NCBI GenBank assembly: GCA_903926935.1 | Contig: CAIYLB010000006.1 | Location: 1-39,991 of the forward strand | DNA length: 39,991 bases | Reading direction: 5' to 3' | DNA from: an uncultured Pseudomonadota bacterium | Lineage (GTDB): Bacteria > Pseudomonadota > Gammaproteobacteria > Burkholderiales > Methylophilaceae | Shown here: positions 27,406-36,065 of the stretch, in pieces | How the letters are laid out: each line of letters opens with the position of its first letter | Position numbering within the stretch: the first letter of the stretch is position 1 | Notes under the pieces: generated by a model | What the model saw: the letters and a program-made list of their open reading frames with translations, nothing else | The model's database searches: none | Told to the model about the DNA's origin: nothing | Position numbers and translations under genes: made by a program

Positions 27406-28179
27406 ATGCGTTTTGCTTCACTGGGTAGTGGCAGTGCTGGCAATGCGCTGATAGTTGAGGTTAAACAGACTCGACTAATGTTAGATTGCGGTTTTAGTGT
27501 TAAAGAAACTAGTGCTAGATTAGCCAGATTAAATCTTAAACCTGAAGATTTATCTGGCATCGTCATTACGCATGAGCATGATGATCATGCGGGTGGCGCA
27601 TTTAAATTTGCCGCTAAGCATAAAATCCCAGTATGGCTTACTTACGGTACGCTAAAAATGGTGACGCGCTATCTACCTAATCAGCATGATTTACAATTAA
27701 ATGTAGTGGATAGCCATTGTTCTTTTGATATTGCTGACATTCAGGTGCAACCATATCCAGTGCCACACGATGCGCGTGAGCCGATTCAATGTGTTTTTTC
27801 TGACGGCAACCATAAATTAGGCGTGCTAACTGATGTGGGACGCGCGACACCTCATATTGAGGAAATGTTAACGGCTTGTGCCGCCTTGGTTCTTGAATGT
27901 AATCATGATGCCAGTATGCTACAGGCGGGGCCTTATAGTTGGTCACTCAAACAGCGGGTAGGTGGGGATTTGGGTCATTTAGAAAATTTAGCCTCAGCAA
28001 ATTTATTGTCCAAGTTGGATAATAGTCGCCTGCAGCATATTGTGGCGGCGCATCTAAGTGCTAAAAACAACACGCCAATGTTGGCGCAGTCTGCCTTAGC
28101 CAAAGTATTAGATTGTGAAAATGGTTGGATTGGTGTTGCTGATCAATTGCTTGGTTTTGACTGGCGCGAGATTAATTAA
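27406..28179 (+). CDS. MBL-fold metallohydrolase (YycJ/WalJ-like)
   Basis: Cytoplasmic metallo-beta-lactamase-fold hydrolase of 257 residues. It starts MRFASLGSGSAGNALIVE and has the metal motif THEHDDHAGG (H-x-H-x-D-H). Further likely ligands are in PVPHDARE and LECNHD, and near the end AAHLSAKNN. It resembles the YycJ/WalJ group, linked to DNA repair exonuclease activity in Gram-positives; substrate here is unknown. It lies 29 bp after bamC in the same operon. The operon ends at the strong hairpin at 28265-28291. Confidence 0.9.
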   Translation: MRFASLGSGSAGNALIVEVKQTRLMLDCGFSVKETSARLARLNLKPEDLSGIVITHEHDDHAGGAFKFAAKHKIPVWLTYGTLKMVTRYLPNQHDLQLNVVDSHCSFDIADIQVQPYPVPHDAREPIQCVFSDGNHKLGVLTDVGRATPHIEEMLTACAALVLECNHDASMLQAGPYSWSLKQRVGGDLGHLENLASANLLSKLDNSRLQHIVAAHLSAKNNTPMLAQSALAKVLDCENGWIGVADQLLGFDWREIN

Positions 28180-28264
28180 TGGAAGTATAGATTGTGCTAT
28201 TTATCAGTTACAGAATGTTAGCATTCGAGTTAAAAGTTACAGCTTAAAGTGGATCTCTAAAATA

Positions 28265-28291
28265 AAAAAGCCGACATATAGTCGGCTTTTT
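28265..28291. terminator. Bidirectional intrinsic terminator
   Basis: An 11-bp perfect stem (AAAAAGCCGAC / GTCGGCTTTTT) with a 5-nt loop gives a T run on both strands. It lies between the convergent MBL hydrolase gene and the small lipoprotein gene and can end both transcripts. Confidence 0.9.
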
Positions 28292-28310
28292 AGTTCTTAC
28301 TAAAGGCTAA

Positions 28311-28511
28311 TTACTTAGCAGCTTCGGCAGGAGCAGCAGCTTCAGCAGGAGCAGCAGCTTCAGCAGCAGGTGCAGCAGCTTCAGCAGGAGCAGCAACTTC
28401 AGCAGCAGGAGCAGCAACTTCAGCAGCAGGAGCAGCAACTTCAGCAGCTTTTTCGCCACAAGCAGTTAGAGCAAGAGCCAATAATGCAGCAAGTAAAAGT
28501 GAACGTGTCAT
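28311..28511 (-). CDS. Small Ala/Pro/Glu-repeat lipoprotein
   Basis: Predicted lipoprotein of 66 residues. Its signal is MTRSLLLAALLALALTAC with lipobox Cys18. The rest is low complexity: EVAAPAA at 24-30, 31-37 and 38-44 (last residue Glu), then AAAPAAE-type heptads, ending EAAK. No domain is recognised; the function may be a spacer or filler in the envelope. AAGGA lies 6 nt before the ATG, and the downstream terminator supports real expression. The repeat is mirrored in DNA as 21-nt units, so its length may vary between strains. Confidence 0.8.
   Translation of the reverse strand: MTRSLLLAALLALALTACGEKAAEVAAPAAEVAAPAAEVAAPAEAAAPAAEAAAPAEAAAPAEAAK
28330..28445. repeat. 21-nt tandem repeats within the small lipoprotein gene
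   Basis: Near-identical 21-nt units of the type GCAGCAACTTCAGCAGCAGGA are repeated, degrading to GCAGCTTCAGCAGGA variants toward the 3' end of the gene. Each unit encodes one heptad, so slippage would keep the frame. Confidence 0.75.
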
Positions 28512-28892
28512 GTTTAATCCTTAAGAGTTTAACTAGTTAAAAAAACTTTTACGGTGTTTGATCAAAAGTTTTATCTAATAATCTATACCGAGTGACGCAA
28601 ATTTTACCAGTAATTTTAAAAAAAACCCAGCTAAAAACCTAGATAACTAGTAAAAAGTTGCACTAAATTTAAAATAAATGTCTGTTTTTAGTCAAAAATG
28701 AAAATTTAAAGCAGGTTTTTTAAAAATGACATTTTTATGAAATTAATAATGCCATTGAGAAGTTTTTTTATTTTAATTAGTGACTAGAAATTTCACCTAT
28801 TATCTGTCACATATTAGATTTAGCAGAATGCACCTTGGATTCAATTGCAACGTTGAAATTTAATTTAAACAGCCAACTAAACCATTGTCCAA
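28512..28892. other. AT-rich intergenic region with palindromes
   Basis: 381 bp with no convincing gene. A 14-bp perfect palindrome TTTAACTAGTTAAA (28528-28541) and a 9-bp inverted repeat AAAACTTTT / AAAAGTTTT (28542-28550 and 28564-28572) lie in the leader or promoter of the small lipoprotein gene. They may be operators or a leader hairpin. The right part ends with a 16-bp tandem repeat at the stop of the next gene. Confidence 0.45.
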
Positions 28893-28905
28893 CTAAATCA
28901 TTGTC
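28874..28905. repeat. 16-bp tandem duplication at the stop codon of the roxA-like gene
   Basis: CAACTAAACCATTGTC and CAACTAAATCATTGTC are adjacent and 15 of 16 identical. The second copy contains the stop codon (28893-28895, minus strand). Confidence 0.7.
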
Positions 28906-30089
28906 AAGTATCCCGCGAGATACCAATCGTAAAGTTGTTTTGATAGTAACTGATCTTGCTCGACTTTATTCGCTATGTCGCTAGCTAACAAGTGGCGCTT
29001 ATCCGCAAGTGTTTTGAGTAACTCTGCTGAATCACCTGTAAATGATGCTGTTTCGCCGTTCACGAAAAATGTGGTGAGTGCGGTGTTGCAAAAAAACAGC
29101 ATTTGGCTTTTTAGGTCTAAGGCAATACCCAATTTAGCTAATTTATCACTAAAACTTTTTATCGAGATTTTCTTATTGGCATCAAATACTACATCAGCTT
29201 TGGGATCTGATAAATAAGTCCCTAGAAACTCAGCGACCAACTCATCAGACCATTTTATTTTTTGTAAGTCCAGGCTGACTTTATTCACCATAGCACCGCT
29301 CATTTCTGCAGCATGATTTTGTAGTGTTAAATCAGCATCTTGATAAATGCCTGGTAAAATAATTTGATCTTGATTTAATTTATCCTGCATAAACCCTAAA
29401 AATTCGCTGGCGAGTTCCTGGTTTTTGGGCGCGCGAAACCCTATTGAGTAGGTCATGCAATCGGTTTTGCCCTCAGACACAGCAATCCCCCAGTGCGCAA
29501 GGTGCGGCGGTAAGTAAAGCATGTCGCCAGCCCCTAATAGCCATTCCTGAGCCGTGTCAAAGTTCTGCAATATGCGTAGTGGCGCGCCCTCAATTAAGCT
29601 TAAGTCAGTTTGTTCGCTAATGCGCCATAAACGCCGGCCTTGGCCTTGTAGTAAAAATACATCATAACTATCAAAGTGAGGCCCTACACCACCGCCATCT
29701 GGTGCGTAACTCACCATTAAATCATCCAGCCTTGCATGTGGGATGAAATCAAATTGCTGTAATAACTCTGCGGCTTCAGCTAGGTAATGATTCACACTTT
29801 GCACTAATAAAGTCCAATTATGCTGTGCTGATGGTTTTTGTGGCAGGCGTGCAAAATCTTCATCGTCAAATGGCCCATGGCTTGCATGCCATTTTCCTTT
29901 TATGTATTCTACAATGCGCGATTGCACATCTTCTTCGCAGGCTAAGCCAGCAAGTTCTTCTGGGCTTAATAAACCTTGAAAATTAGAAATAGCATTTTTG
30001 ATTAACAAAGGTTTTTTTTGCCAATATTCAGCTAAAAATTGCGTGGGTGTTAAGCCGCCGAGTAGTTGTAGTGCTTGATTTTTTGCCAT
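28893..30089 (-). CDS. JmjC/cupin ribosomal oxygenase, RoxA (YcfD)-like
   Basis: 2-oxoglutarate/Fe(II) oxygenase of 398 residues. The family's E. coli member YcfD/RoxA hydroxylates an arginine of ribosomal protein uL16. The iron triad is H138-x-D140 (GPHFDSYDVFLLQ) and H199 (LPPHLAHWG). The N-terminal part (FLAEYWQKKPLLIKNA) and the arrangement YSIGFRAP after the cupin core match the family. The C-terminal winged-helix/dimerisation region is about 250-398. It appears to stand alone. The substrate is inferred from family. The stop region shows a 16-bp tandem duplication. Confidence 0.9.
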   Translation of the reverse strand: MAKNQALQLLGGLTPTQFLAEYWQKKPLLIKNAISNFQGLLSPEELAGLACEEDVQSRIVEYIKGKWHASHGPFDDEDFARLPQKPSAQHNWTLLVQSVNHYLAEAAELLQQFDFIPHARLDDLMVSYAPDGGGVGPHFDSYDVFLLQGQGRRLWRISEQTDLSLIEGAPLRILQNFDTAQEWLLGAGDMLYLPPHLAHWGIAVSEGKTDCMTYSIGFRAPKNQELASEFLGFMQDKLNQDQIILPGIYQDADLTLQNHAAEMSGAMVNKVSLDLQKIKWSDELVAEFLGTYLSDPKADVVFDANKKISIKSFSDKLAKLGIALDLKSQMLFFCNTALTTFFVNGETASFTGDSAELLKTLADKRHLLASDIANKVEQDQLLSKQLYDWYLAGYLTMI

Positions 30090-30231
30090 TAGATTCGATT
30101 TAATAGATGCGAATTATTCAGTTGACTATTATGCCACCGCCATCGTTTGCTAGCTAACAAGTTGCAGCACTTAGCCCTGAAAAAATTAAATTTGTTACGC
30201 CATTAAACAATGGTGAATTGCTTGCCTTGCA

Positions 30232-30261
30232 TCGACGGTCAAATGCATTTTGCAGTAAAAT
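30232..30261 (+). promoter_or_regulatory. Promoter of pyrD, probably giving a leaderless mRNA
   Basis: TCGACG (30232-30237; 4 of 6 to TTGACA) and TAAAAT (30256-30261; 5 of 6 to TATAAT) are 18 bp apart. The pyrD ATG is only 6 nt after the -10 box. Transcription would therefore begin at or beside the start codon, and no ribosome-binding site is present. Confidence 0.5.
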
Positions 30262-30267
30262 ACGGCT

Positions 30268-31299
30268 ATGAATATTTACTCACTGGCAAAACCTTTGCTG
30301 TTTCAGTTCGATGCTGAAGTGGCCCATGACCTTACTTTAAAAAGCCTTAAGCTTGCCAAGCGATCTGGACTTTTGAATCTATATCCAAAAGCGCCAACTT
30401 GCCAACCACGGCAAATAATGGGGCTTAATTTCCCCAATCCGGTTGGCTTAGCAGCAGGCTTGGATAAAAATGGCGCCGTGATAGACGGTTTGGCAACCTT
30501 AGGATTTGGTTTTATTGAAATTGGCACCGTTACTCCAAGGCCGCAACCAGGTAATCCTAAGCCGCGCTTGTTTAGAGTTAAGGAAGCGCTTGGTATCGTG
30601 AATCGCTTTGGCTTTAATAATTTTGGTGTAGATAATTTGCTTGAAAACGTAAAGGCGGCGCAATATAAAGGCCTGACCGCGGGTCAAATACTAGGCATAA
30701 ACATTGGTAAGAATTTTGATACACCGATGGAAAATGCCGTCGATGATTATTTGATTTGTATGCGAAAAGTGTATGCCTACGCCAGTTATATCACGGTCAA
30801 TATTTCATCACCCAACACCAAAAATCTACGTGCATTGCAAGAGAAATCTGCATTGTCTGCTTTGCTGTCTAGCCTTAAGTTGGAGCAAGCTAAATTAGCC
30901 GAGCAACACGGACGTTACGTACCTATGACGCTTAAAATTGCGCCAGATTTGGACCGTGAGCAGATTAACGAAATTGCTGATTTGTTAATGGAACATAAAA
31001 TAGATGGTGTAATCGCCACCAATACTACACTTTCACGCGATTTGGTGCAGGGCATGGAACACGCCGATGAAGCTGGCGGCTTATCTGGTGCGCCGGTGCG
31101 TGAAAAATCGACTTTGGTAATACAGCAGCTTTCTCAACGATTACAGGGTGCATTGCCTATTATAGGCGTTGGCGGTATTTTAAGTGGTGCCGATGCCGTA
31201 GAGAAAATTGCAGCAGGCGCTGATTTGGTTCAAGTGTATAGCGGCCTGATTTATAAAGGCCCCAAATTAGTTCATGATATTTGCCAAACATTAGGCTAG
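30268..31299 (+). CDS. pyrD: Dihydroorotate dehydrogenase (quinone), class 2
   Basis: Membrane-associated flavoenzyme of 343 residues oxidising dihydroorotate to orotate with quinone as acceptor, in pyrimidine synthesis. The N-terminal amphipathic helices ([22 protein letters not shown]) mark class 2. Substrate/FMN motifs are [12 protein letters not shown], the catalytic-Ser loop NISSPNTKN (Ser181), ATNTT and IGVGGILSG. No Shine-Dalgarno sequence precedes the ATG. The next gene begins 5 bp after the stop. Confidence 0.97.
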   Translation: MNIYSLAKPLLFQFDAEVAHDLTLKSLKLAKRSGLLNLYPKAPTCQPRQIMGLNFPNPVGLAAGLDKNGAVIDGLATLGFGFIEIGTVTPRPQPGNPKPRLFRVKEALGIVNRFGFNNFGVDNLLENVKAAQYKGLTAGQILGINIGKNFDTPMENAVDDYLICMRKVYAYASYITVNISSPNTKNLRALQEKSALSALLSSLKLEQAKLAEQHGRYVPMTLKIAPDLDREQINEIADLLMEHKIDGVIATNTTLSRDLVQGMEHADEAGGLSGAPVREKSTLVIQQLSQRLQGALPIIGVGGILSGADAVEKIAAGADLVQVYSGLIYKGPKLVHDICQTLG

Positions 31300-31304
31300 T
31301 TTTA

Positions 31305-31940
31305 ATGCCGCTACCGATCCTTTATTCCTACCGCCGCTGTCCATATGCCATGCGGGCAAGAATGGCGATTAAATATGCGAATGTCAGTGTGGATATTCGA
31401 GACATAGAGTTAAAAGAAAAGCCTGCAGAAATGTTAATAGCTTCACCTAAAGGCACTGTGCCAGTGTTAGTTTTGCAGGATGGACAGGTACTTGAGCAAA
31501 GTCTGGATATTATGTATTGGGCATTGCAGCAGCGTGATATCGATGGCTGGCTAACTGCCGATAAGCCATTGACGCCGCGTTTAATTGCTGAAAATGATGG
31601 AAGTTTTAAACAGGCTTTAGATAAATACAAATATGCGATTCGTTTCCCTGAGCAATCAGTTGAATTTTACAGAGCGCAAGCGGAAGTATTTTTGCAAAAG
31701 CTTGAGCGTTTATTAGCGAAGTCTGTATTTTTGTTAGGCGATAAAGTCAGTCTGGCCGACATTGCACTTTTCCCGTTTATTCGGCAGTTTTCTGGCGTTG
31801 ATCCGGTTTGGTTTGAAGCGGCCGCTTATCTTAAATTAAAGGCTTGGTTAAAGCAGTTAGTCGATTCAGATTTATTTGTCGACATCATGCAAAAACAGCC
31901 AACTTACGCAGATAAGCAGGCCGTTTTGATTGCTGATTAA
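31305..31940 (+). CDS. Glutathione S-transferase family protein
   Basis: Protein of 211 residues with a thioredoxin-fold N-terminal domain beginning LPILYSYRRCPYAMRARMAI. The CPYA Cys12 resembles glutaredoxin-2-like GSTs. GTVPVLVLQDGQVLEQSLDIMYWA follows (the cis-Pro and Glu-Ser glutathione site). The C-terminal all-helical domain has VSLADIALFPFIRQF. I use ATG 31305 (AGG 9 nt upstream) rather than a TTG inside pyrD. It is probably cotranscribed with pyrD and ends 9 bp from the convergent clpA stop. Substrate unknown. Confidence 0.88.
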   Translation: MPLPILYSYRRCPYAMRARMAIKYANVSVDIRDIELKEKPAEMLIASPKGTVPVLVLQDGQVLEQSLDIMYWALQQRDIDGWLTADKPLTPRLIAENDGSFKQALDKYKYAIRFPEQSVEFYRAQAEVFLQKLERLLAKSVFLLGDKVSLADIALFPFIRQFSGVDPVWFEAAAYLKLKAWLKQLVDSDLFVDIMQKQPTYADKQAVLIAD

Positions 31941-31949
31941 AGTAGGGCG

Positions 31950-34226
31950 CTAATCGACTGTAGCTAGTGCATCTGTGTTTGATAGCGTCTCGTCTGAGAA
32001 AATAAGTTTCACTTCATCTTTATCATCAATATCTACATGCACACTGCCGCCGTTAGCGAGTTTGCCGAATAGCAATTCATCGGCCAAGGCTTTACGTATA
32101 GTGTCTTGAATTAAGCGAGCCATCGGACGCGCACCCATTAATGGATCGAAGCCTTTTTTACCTAAATAAGCTTTAAGTGCATCGCTAAAGGTCACTTCAA
32201 CTTTTTTATCATGCAACTGGTCTTCTAGTTGAATCAAGAATTTATCGACCACACGAATCAGAATATCTTGAGAAAGTGAGGCGAACGACACTGTTGCATC
32301 TAAGCGATTGCGGAATTCAGGCGAGAATAAACGCTTGATATCAGATTGTTCATCACCAGCTTGTTTTGCATTGGTAAAGCCCATACTGGTTTTAGATAAA
32401 TTCTCAGCGCCGGCATTAGTTGTCATGATTATCGTCACGTTTCTAAAGTCCGCTTTACGCCCGTTATTGTCAGTGAGCGTACCGTGATCCATCACTTGCA
32501 GCAATATGTTGAAAATATCTGGGTGGGCTTTTTCAATTTCATCCAACAACAACACGCAGTAAGGATGCTTGTTAATCGCCTCGGTCATCATGCCGCCTTG
32601 ATCGAAACCTACGTAGCCAGGAGGTGCGCCGATTAAACGCGATACCGCATGTCGCTCCATATATTCACTCATGTCGAAGCGAATTAATTCTATGCCCATA
32701 ATGTAGGCTAATTGTTTAGCAACTTCAGTTTTACCAACGCCGGTAGGGCCACTAAATAAGAAACTGCCGATAGGTTTGTTGCCTTGTCCTAAACCACTAC
32801 GGGCCATTTTTACTGCAGAGGCTAATGTTTCAATCGCTTTGTCCTGACCAAACACGACCGCTTTTAAATCACGCTCTAAGGTTTTAAGTGCGCTTCTATC
32901 GTCGCTAGAGATATTTTTGGGCGGAATGCGCGCGATTTTTGCGACAATGTCCTCAATCTCTTTATTGCCTATGGTTTTTTTCTGTTTCGATTTTGGCAAT
33001 ATACGTTGCGCAGCGCCAGCCTCATCAATGACGTCAATCGCTTTGTCTGGTAAGTGGCGGTCATTAATATATTTAGCCGATAACTCAGCAGCGGTGGTTA
33101 AAGCGCTAGCAGTATATTTAACGTTGTGATGCGCTTCAAAGCGGGATTTCAAGCCTTTTAATATTTCAATGGTTTCAGCAACGGTTGGCTCAGCCACATC
33201 AATTTTTTGGAAGCGGCGTGCCAGTGCATGATCTTTCTCAAATACGCCGCGGTATTCTTGGTAAGTCGTTGCGCCTATGCATTTGAGTGAGCCATTGGAA
33301 AGCGCCGGTTTCAGCAAGTTGCTGGCATCCAAAGTGCCGCCACTGGCAGAGCCCGCACCGATTAAAGTATGAATCTCGTCTATGAATAAAATCGCATCTG
33401 GATTTTCAGCCAGTTGCTTCATGACCGCTTTTAAACGTTGCTCAAAGTCACCACGGTATTTAGTGCCAGCCAGCAATGCACCCATATCTAACGAATACAC
33501 AATGGCATTGGCTAATACCTCAGGAATTTCTTTTTCAACAATCCTACGTGCTAAACCTTCAGCAATCGCAGTTTTACCCACGCCGGCTTCACCCACTAAT
33601 AAAGGATTATTTTTGCGGCGGCGGCAAAGTGTTTGCACTACGCGTTCTAGTTCTGGGCCGCGTCCAATCAAAGGATCTATTTTTCCGGCTAAAACCTGTG
33701 CGTTTAAGTTGAGTGTGTAATTCTCCAGCGCGCCATTAGGCGTTGCTTCTACGTCAGCCTCTGTATCCGCACCTTCTGGTTTAGCCGTTTCCCCAACCTT
33801 AGAAACACCATGAGAAATGAAGTTAACTACATCGAGACGCGTTACGCCTTGTTGCAGTAAATAGAACACTGCATGTGAATCTTTTTCACCGAAAATGGCT
33901 ACTAGCACATTAGCGCCGGTGACTTCTTTTTTGCCTGAAGATTGCACATGCAACATGGCCCGTTGAATCACGCGTTGAAAGCCAAGCGTGGGTTGTGTAT
34001 CAACGTCATCTTGCCCCATTACGGTAGGCGTATGTTCTTCAATGTATTGATTCAGTTCAGTGCGTAAAATGTCTAGCTTCGCACCGCAGGCACGCAACAC
34101 TTCAGCGGCAGTCGGGTTGTCTATCATAGCGAGTAGCAAATGTTCAACCGTAATGAGCTCATGACGCTTTTGTCTAGCGTCCATAAAGGCCATGTGTAGA
34201 CTAACTTCTAACTCTTGAGCGATCAT
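31950..34226 (-). CDS. clpA: ATP-dependent Clp protease ATPase subunit ClpA
   Basis: AAA+ unfoldase of 758 residues that feeds substrates to ClpP. The N-domain (about 1-145) has two ClpN repeats, the adaptor-binding surface. Walker A of the first ring is GEAGVGKT at 212-219. LFIDEIHTLIGAG is its Walker B. The second ring has GPTGVGKT at about 495 and VLLLDEIEKAHPDI. ISHGVSKVGETAKPEGADTEADVEATPNG is the linker after the N-domain. A strong AAGGTAAGG site precedes the ATG. It follows clpS by 43 bp, the standard pair. Confidence 0.98.
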   Translation of the reverse strand: MIAQELEVSLHMAFMDARQKRHELITVEHLLLAMIDNPTAAEVLRACGAKLDILRTELNQYIEEHTPTVMGQDDVDTQPTLGFQRVIQRAMLHVQSSGKKEVTGANVLVAIFGEKDSHAVFYLLQQGVTRLDVVNFISHGVSKVGETAKPEGADTEADVEATPNGALENYTLNLNAQVLAGKIDPLIGRGPELERVVQTLCRRRKNNPLLVGEAGVGKTAIAEGLARRIVEKEIPEVLANAIVYSLDMGALLAGTKYRGDFEQRLKAVMKQLAENPDAILFIDEIHTLIGAGSASGGTLDASNLLKPALSNGSLKCIGATTYQEYRGVFEKDHALARRFQKIDVAEPTVAETIEILKGLKSRFEAHHNVKYTASALTTAAELSAKYINDRHLPDKAIDVIDEAGAAQRILPKSKQKKTIGNKEIEDIVAKIARIPPKNISSDDRSALKTLERDLKAVVFGQDKAIETLASAVKMARSGLGQGNKPIGSFLFSGPTGVGKTEVAKQLAYIMGIELIRFDMSEYMERHAVSRLIGAPPGYVGFDQGGMMTEAINKHPYCVLLLDEIEKAHPDIFNILLQVMDHGTLTDNNGRKADFRNVTIIMTTNAGAENLSKTSMGFTNAKQAGDEQSDIKRLFSPEFRNRLDATVSFASLSQDILIRVVDKFLIQLEDQLHDKKVEVTFSDALKAYLGKKGFDPLMGARPMARLIQDTIRKALADELLFGKLANGGSVHVDIDDKDEVKLIFSDETLSNTDALATVD

Positions 34227-34269
34227 TTTTTACCTTACCTTCAATATTGTGCGTGTGCTCGAATATTCT

Positions 34270-34581
34270 CTAAGCGGGATCAACTACGCATTGCAAAGGA
34301 TGCTGCAACTCATTGGCATAGTTAATTACCTGATTCTTTTTCGTTTCTGCAATGTCCTGTGAATATACACCGCAGACACCAACGCCCTCAGTATGTACTT
34401 TGAGCATGATTTGCGTCGCTTGTTCACGGCTTTTATTAAAAAATCTTTCGATACACTCCACCACGAATTCCATAGGGGTGTAATCGTCATTTAACAGCAT
34501 TACCTTAAACATGGGGGGCAATTTTGGTTTTGCAACTTCAGGTTTAAGCGCGGTATTATTTTCAAAAGGTGAATTAGCCAT
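34270..34581 (-). CDS. clpS: ClpAP adaptor ClpS (N-end rule)
   Basis: Adaptor of 103 residues that delivers N-degron substrates to ClpA. An unstructured N-terminal tail (about 1-24) leads to the fold with [37 protein letters not shown] contains the pocket residues, followed by [21 protein letters not shown]. Both the pocket-forming Asn-Asp and the HTEG segment are intact. It lies directly upstream of clpA. Confidence 0.98.
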   Translation of the reverse strand: MANSPFENNTALKPEVAKPKLPPMFKVMLLNDDYTPMEFVVECIERFFNKSREQATQIMLKVHTEGVGVCGVYSQDIAETKKNQVINYANELQHPLQCVVDPA

Positions 34582-34607
34582 ATTGGATTCTATTTTGGAC
34601 CAAGCTG

Positions 34608-34638
34608 TAAAAAATTCAAGCCCAATTTGGGTAGGGCT
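34608..34638 (-). terminator. Probable terminator of the CNNM/CorC-type gene
   Basis: On the minus strand AGCCC and GGGCT enclose a 10-nt loop containing CCCAAATT, followed by TTGAATTTTTTAC. It lies 18 bp after the stop codon. The stem is short but the T run is good. Confidence 0.55.
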
Positions 34639-34655
34639 ATATAAATTTTATGAAA

Positions 34656-35927
34656 TTAAGGAAATATTTTAACGACTTTAACAATACGGTCTTGAGTTTG
34701 AACAATTTCAATCGTATGAGTTGCAATTTTGAAGCAGGTGCTAGCTTCTGGAATATCTTCAAAGTGTTCAAGAATTAGGCCGTTCAGCGTGCGCGGACCA
34801 TTAAGCGGCAGGCTAAGACTTAATTTCTTATTCAAATCACGTAAGGTGCTACTGCCATCCACCAGCCAGCTACCATCTGCCTCTTTTCGATAACTACCAA
34901 TACGTGATGGGGATTGCGTGGTGAAGTCGCCAATCACTTCTTCTAGAATATCTTCTAAGGTGACCAATCCTTTAAACTCGCCGTATTCATCAACCACCAA
35001 AGCGACACGCTGCTGATTTTCTTGAAACTGTTGTATTTGCGTGTATAGCGGTGTGCCGGACGGTATAAAGTACGGTTCTGCAATCACTTCGCGTAAGGCA
35101 TCTTTATCGATATTGCTTTTTTGATGATGTGAGCGTAGCAGCGACATCACTTTTCTCAGATGTAATATGCCGATAATCTCTTCGTTATCACCTTGGCGCA
35201 CAGGCAACCGCGTGTGTTGGCTATTAGCAATTTGTTGCAGTATATCTTCCAGCGCCGCATCAAGATCTATCGTTTCAACCAGCGTGTGCGCGGTCATTAC
35301 GTCGTCGACGGTAATGGTTTCTAAGTCAAATAAATTAAGTAAAATAGATCGGTGTTTTTTGGGGATAAAATGCCCAGCATCAGTCACAATGCTGCGTAAT
35401 TCCTCGGTGGTGACTGCTTGTAAAGTTTCTTCAAAATTGACTTTAAGGCCTAATACTTTTACGAAGCCTTTAACAAATAGATTTACAAATGAAACGATAG
35501 GATTAAACAGCCATAGCAATGGATAAAGCAAATAGCTGCAGGCAAAGCCTAGTTTTTCGGGATACGCGGCAGCAATGACTTTGGGCGAAATTTCGCTAAA
35601 TACTAGAATAGCGAAGGTGACCGCAAGTGAGCCTATCATCAATACATATTTACCTTCACCAAAGAAGTATTCGCTAATGAACACTTCTAAAGCGGACGCG
35701 CCAACAATACAAAGAGTATTCCCTAGCAGGATAACGCCCAGCAACTTGTCAGTTTTGGATAATAAAATACTGGCTAATTTAGCGCCGCGATGGCCATTCT
35801 TAGCCAAATGCTTCATCCGATAACGGTTGAGCGACATCAGGCTGGTTTCGGCCATAGAGAAAAATGCAGAAAACAGTAACAGTATGGCTAGTATGCCTAA
35901 CTGCCAGTGGATGGGAATGTTATCCAA
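34656..35927 (-). CDS. CNNM/HlyC-CorC family membrane protein (DUF21-CBS-CorC_HlyC), TTG start
   Basis: Membrane protein of 423 residues. DUF21/CNNM transmembrane domain: about 1-185, with SAFFSMAETSLMSLNRYRMKHLAK. A pair of CBS domains: about 200-330, including DVMTAHTLVETID and VALVVDEYGEFKGLVTLEDILEEVIGD. C-terminal CorC_HlyC domain: about 345-420. Members are linked to Mg2+/Co2+ efflux; older annotations call them hemolysins. The start is TTG: in-frame stop TGA lies 9 nt upstream, and an ATG 14 nt upstream is out of frame and stops at once. It lies downstream of secF, past an inverted repeat. Confidence 0.9.
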   Translation of the reverse strand: MDNIPIHWQLGILAILLLFSAFFSMAETSLMSLNRYRMKHLAKNGHRGAKLASILLSKTDKLLGVILLGNTLCIVGASALEVFISEYFFGEGKYVLMIGSLAVTFAILVFSEISPKVIAAAYPEKLGFACSYLLYPLLWLFNPIVSFVNLFVKGFVKVLGLKVNFEETLQAVTTEELRSIVTDAGHFIPKKHRSILLNLFDLETITVDDVMTAHTLVETIDLDAALEDILQQIANSQHTRLPVRQGDNEEIIGILHLRKVMSLLRSHHQKSNIDKDALREVIAEPYFIPSGTPLYTQIQQFQENQQRVALVVDEYGEFKGLVTLEDILEEVIGDFTTQSPSRIGSYRKEADGSWLVDGSSTLRDLNKKLSLSLPLNGPRTLNGLILEHFEDIPEASTCFKIATHTIEIVQTQDRIVKVVKIFP

Positions 35928-35983
35928 AGAAGTTCATTTTTTTAAAGGTGAAATGTGAGTGTATACGTGAGAGCACCCATAAA

Positions 35984-36013
35984 TCAAGTGTGCATTATAT
36001 TTTGCACACTTGA
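35984..36013. other. 11-bp perfect inverted repeat between secF and the CNNM-type gene
   Basis: TCAAGTGTGCA and TGCACACTTGA flank an 8-nt loop. There is no T run, so it is a poor intrinsic terminator. On the minus strand the loop and adjacent bases read AATATAATG, a TATAAT-like -10 box. It could therefore be an operator over a promoter for the downstream gene, or a transcript-end hairpin. Confidence 0.55.
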
Positions 36014-36065
36014 GATATTGGTGACTGATGCTTATTGCCGATGAATAAGCTTGTACTGCTAGAAG

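Noticed and set aside
28330-28445. Possible CRISPR array from regular repeats
   Set aside because: The 21-nt units are contiguous with no unique spacers and encode protein heptads, so this is a coding tandem repeat.
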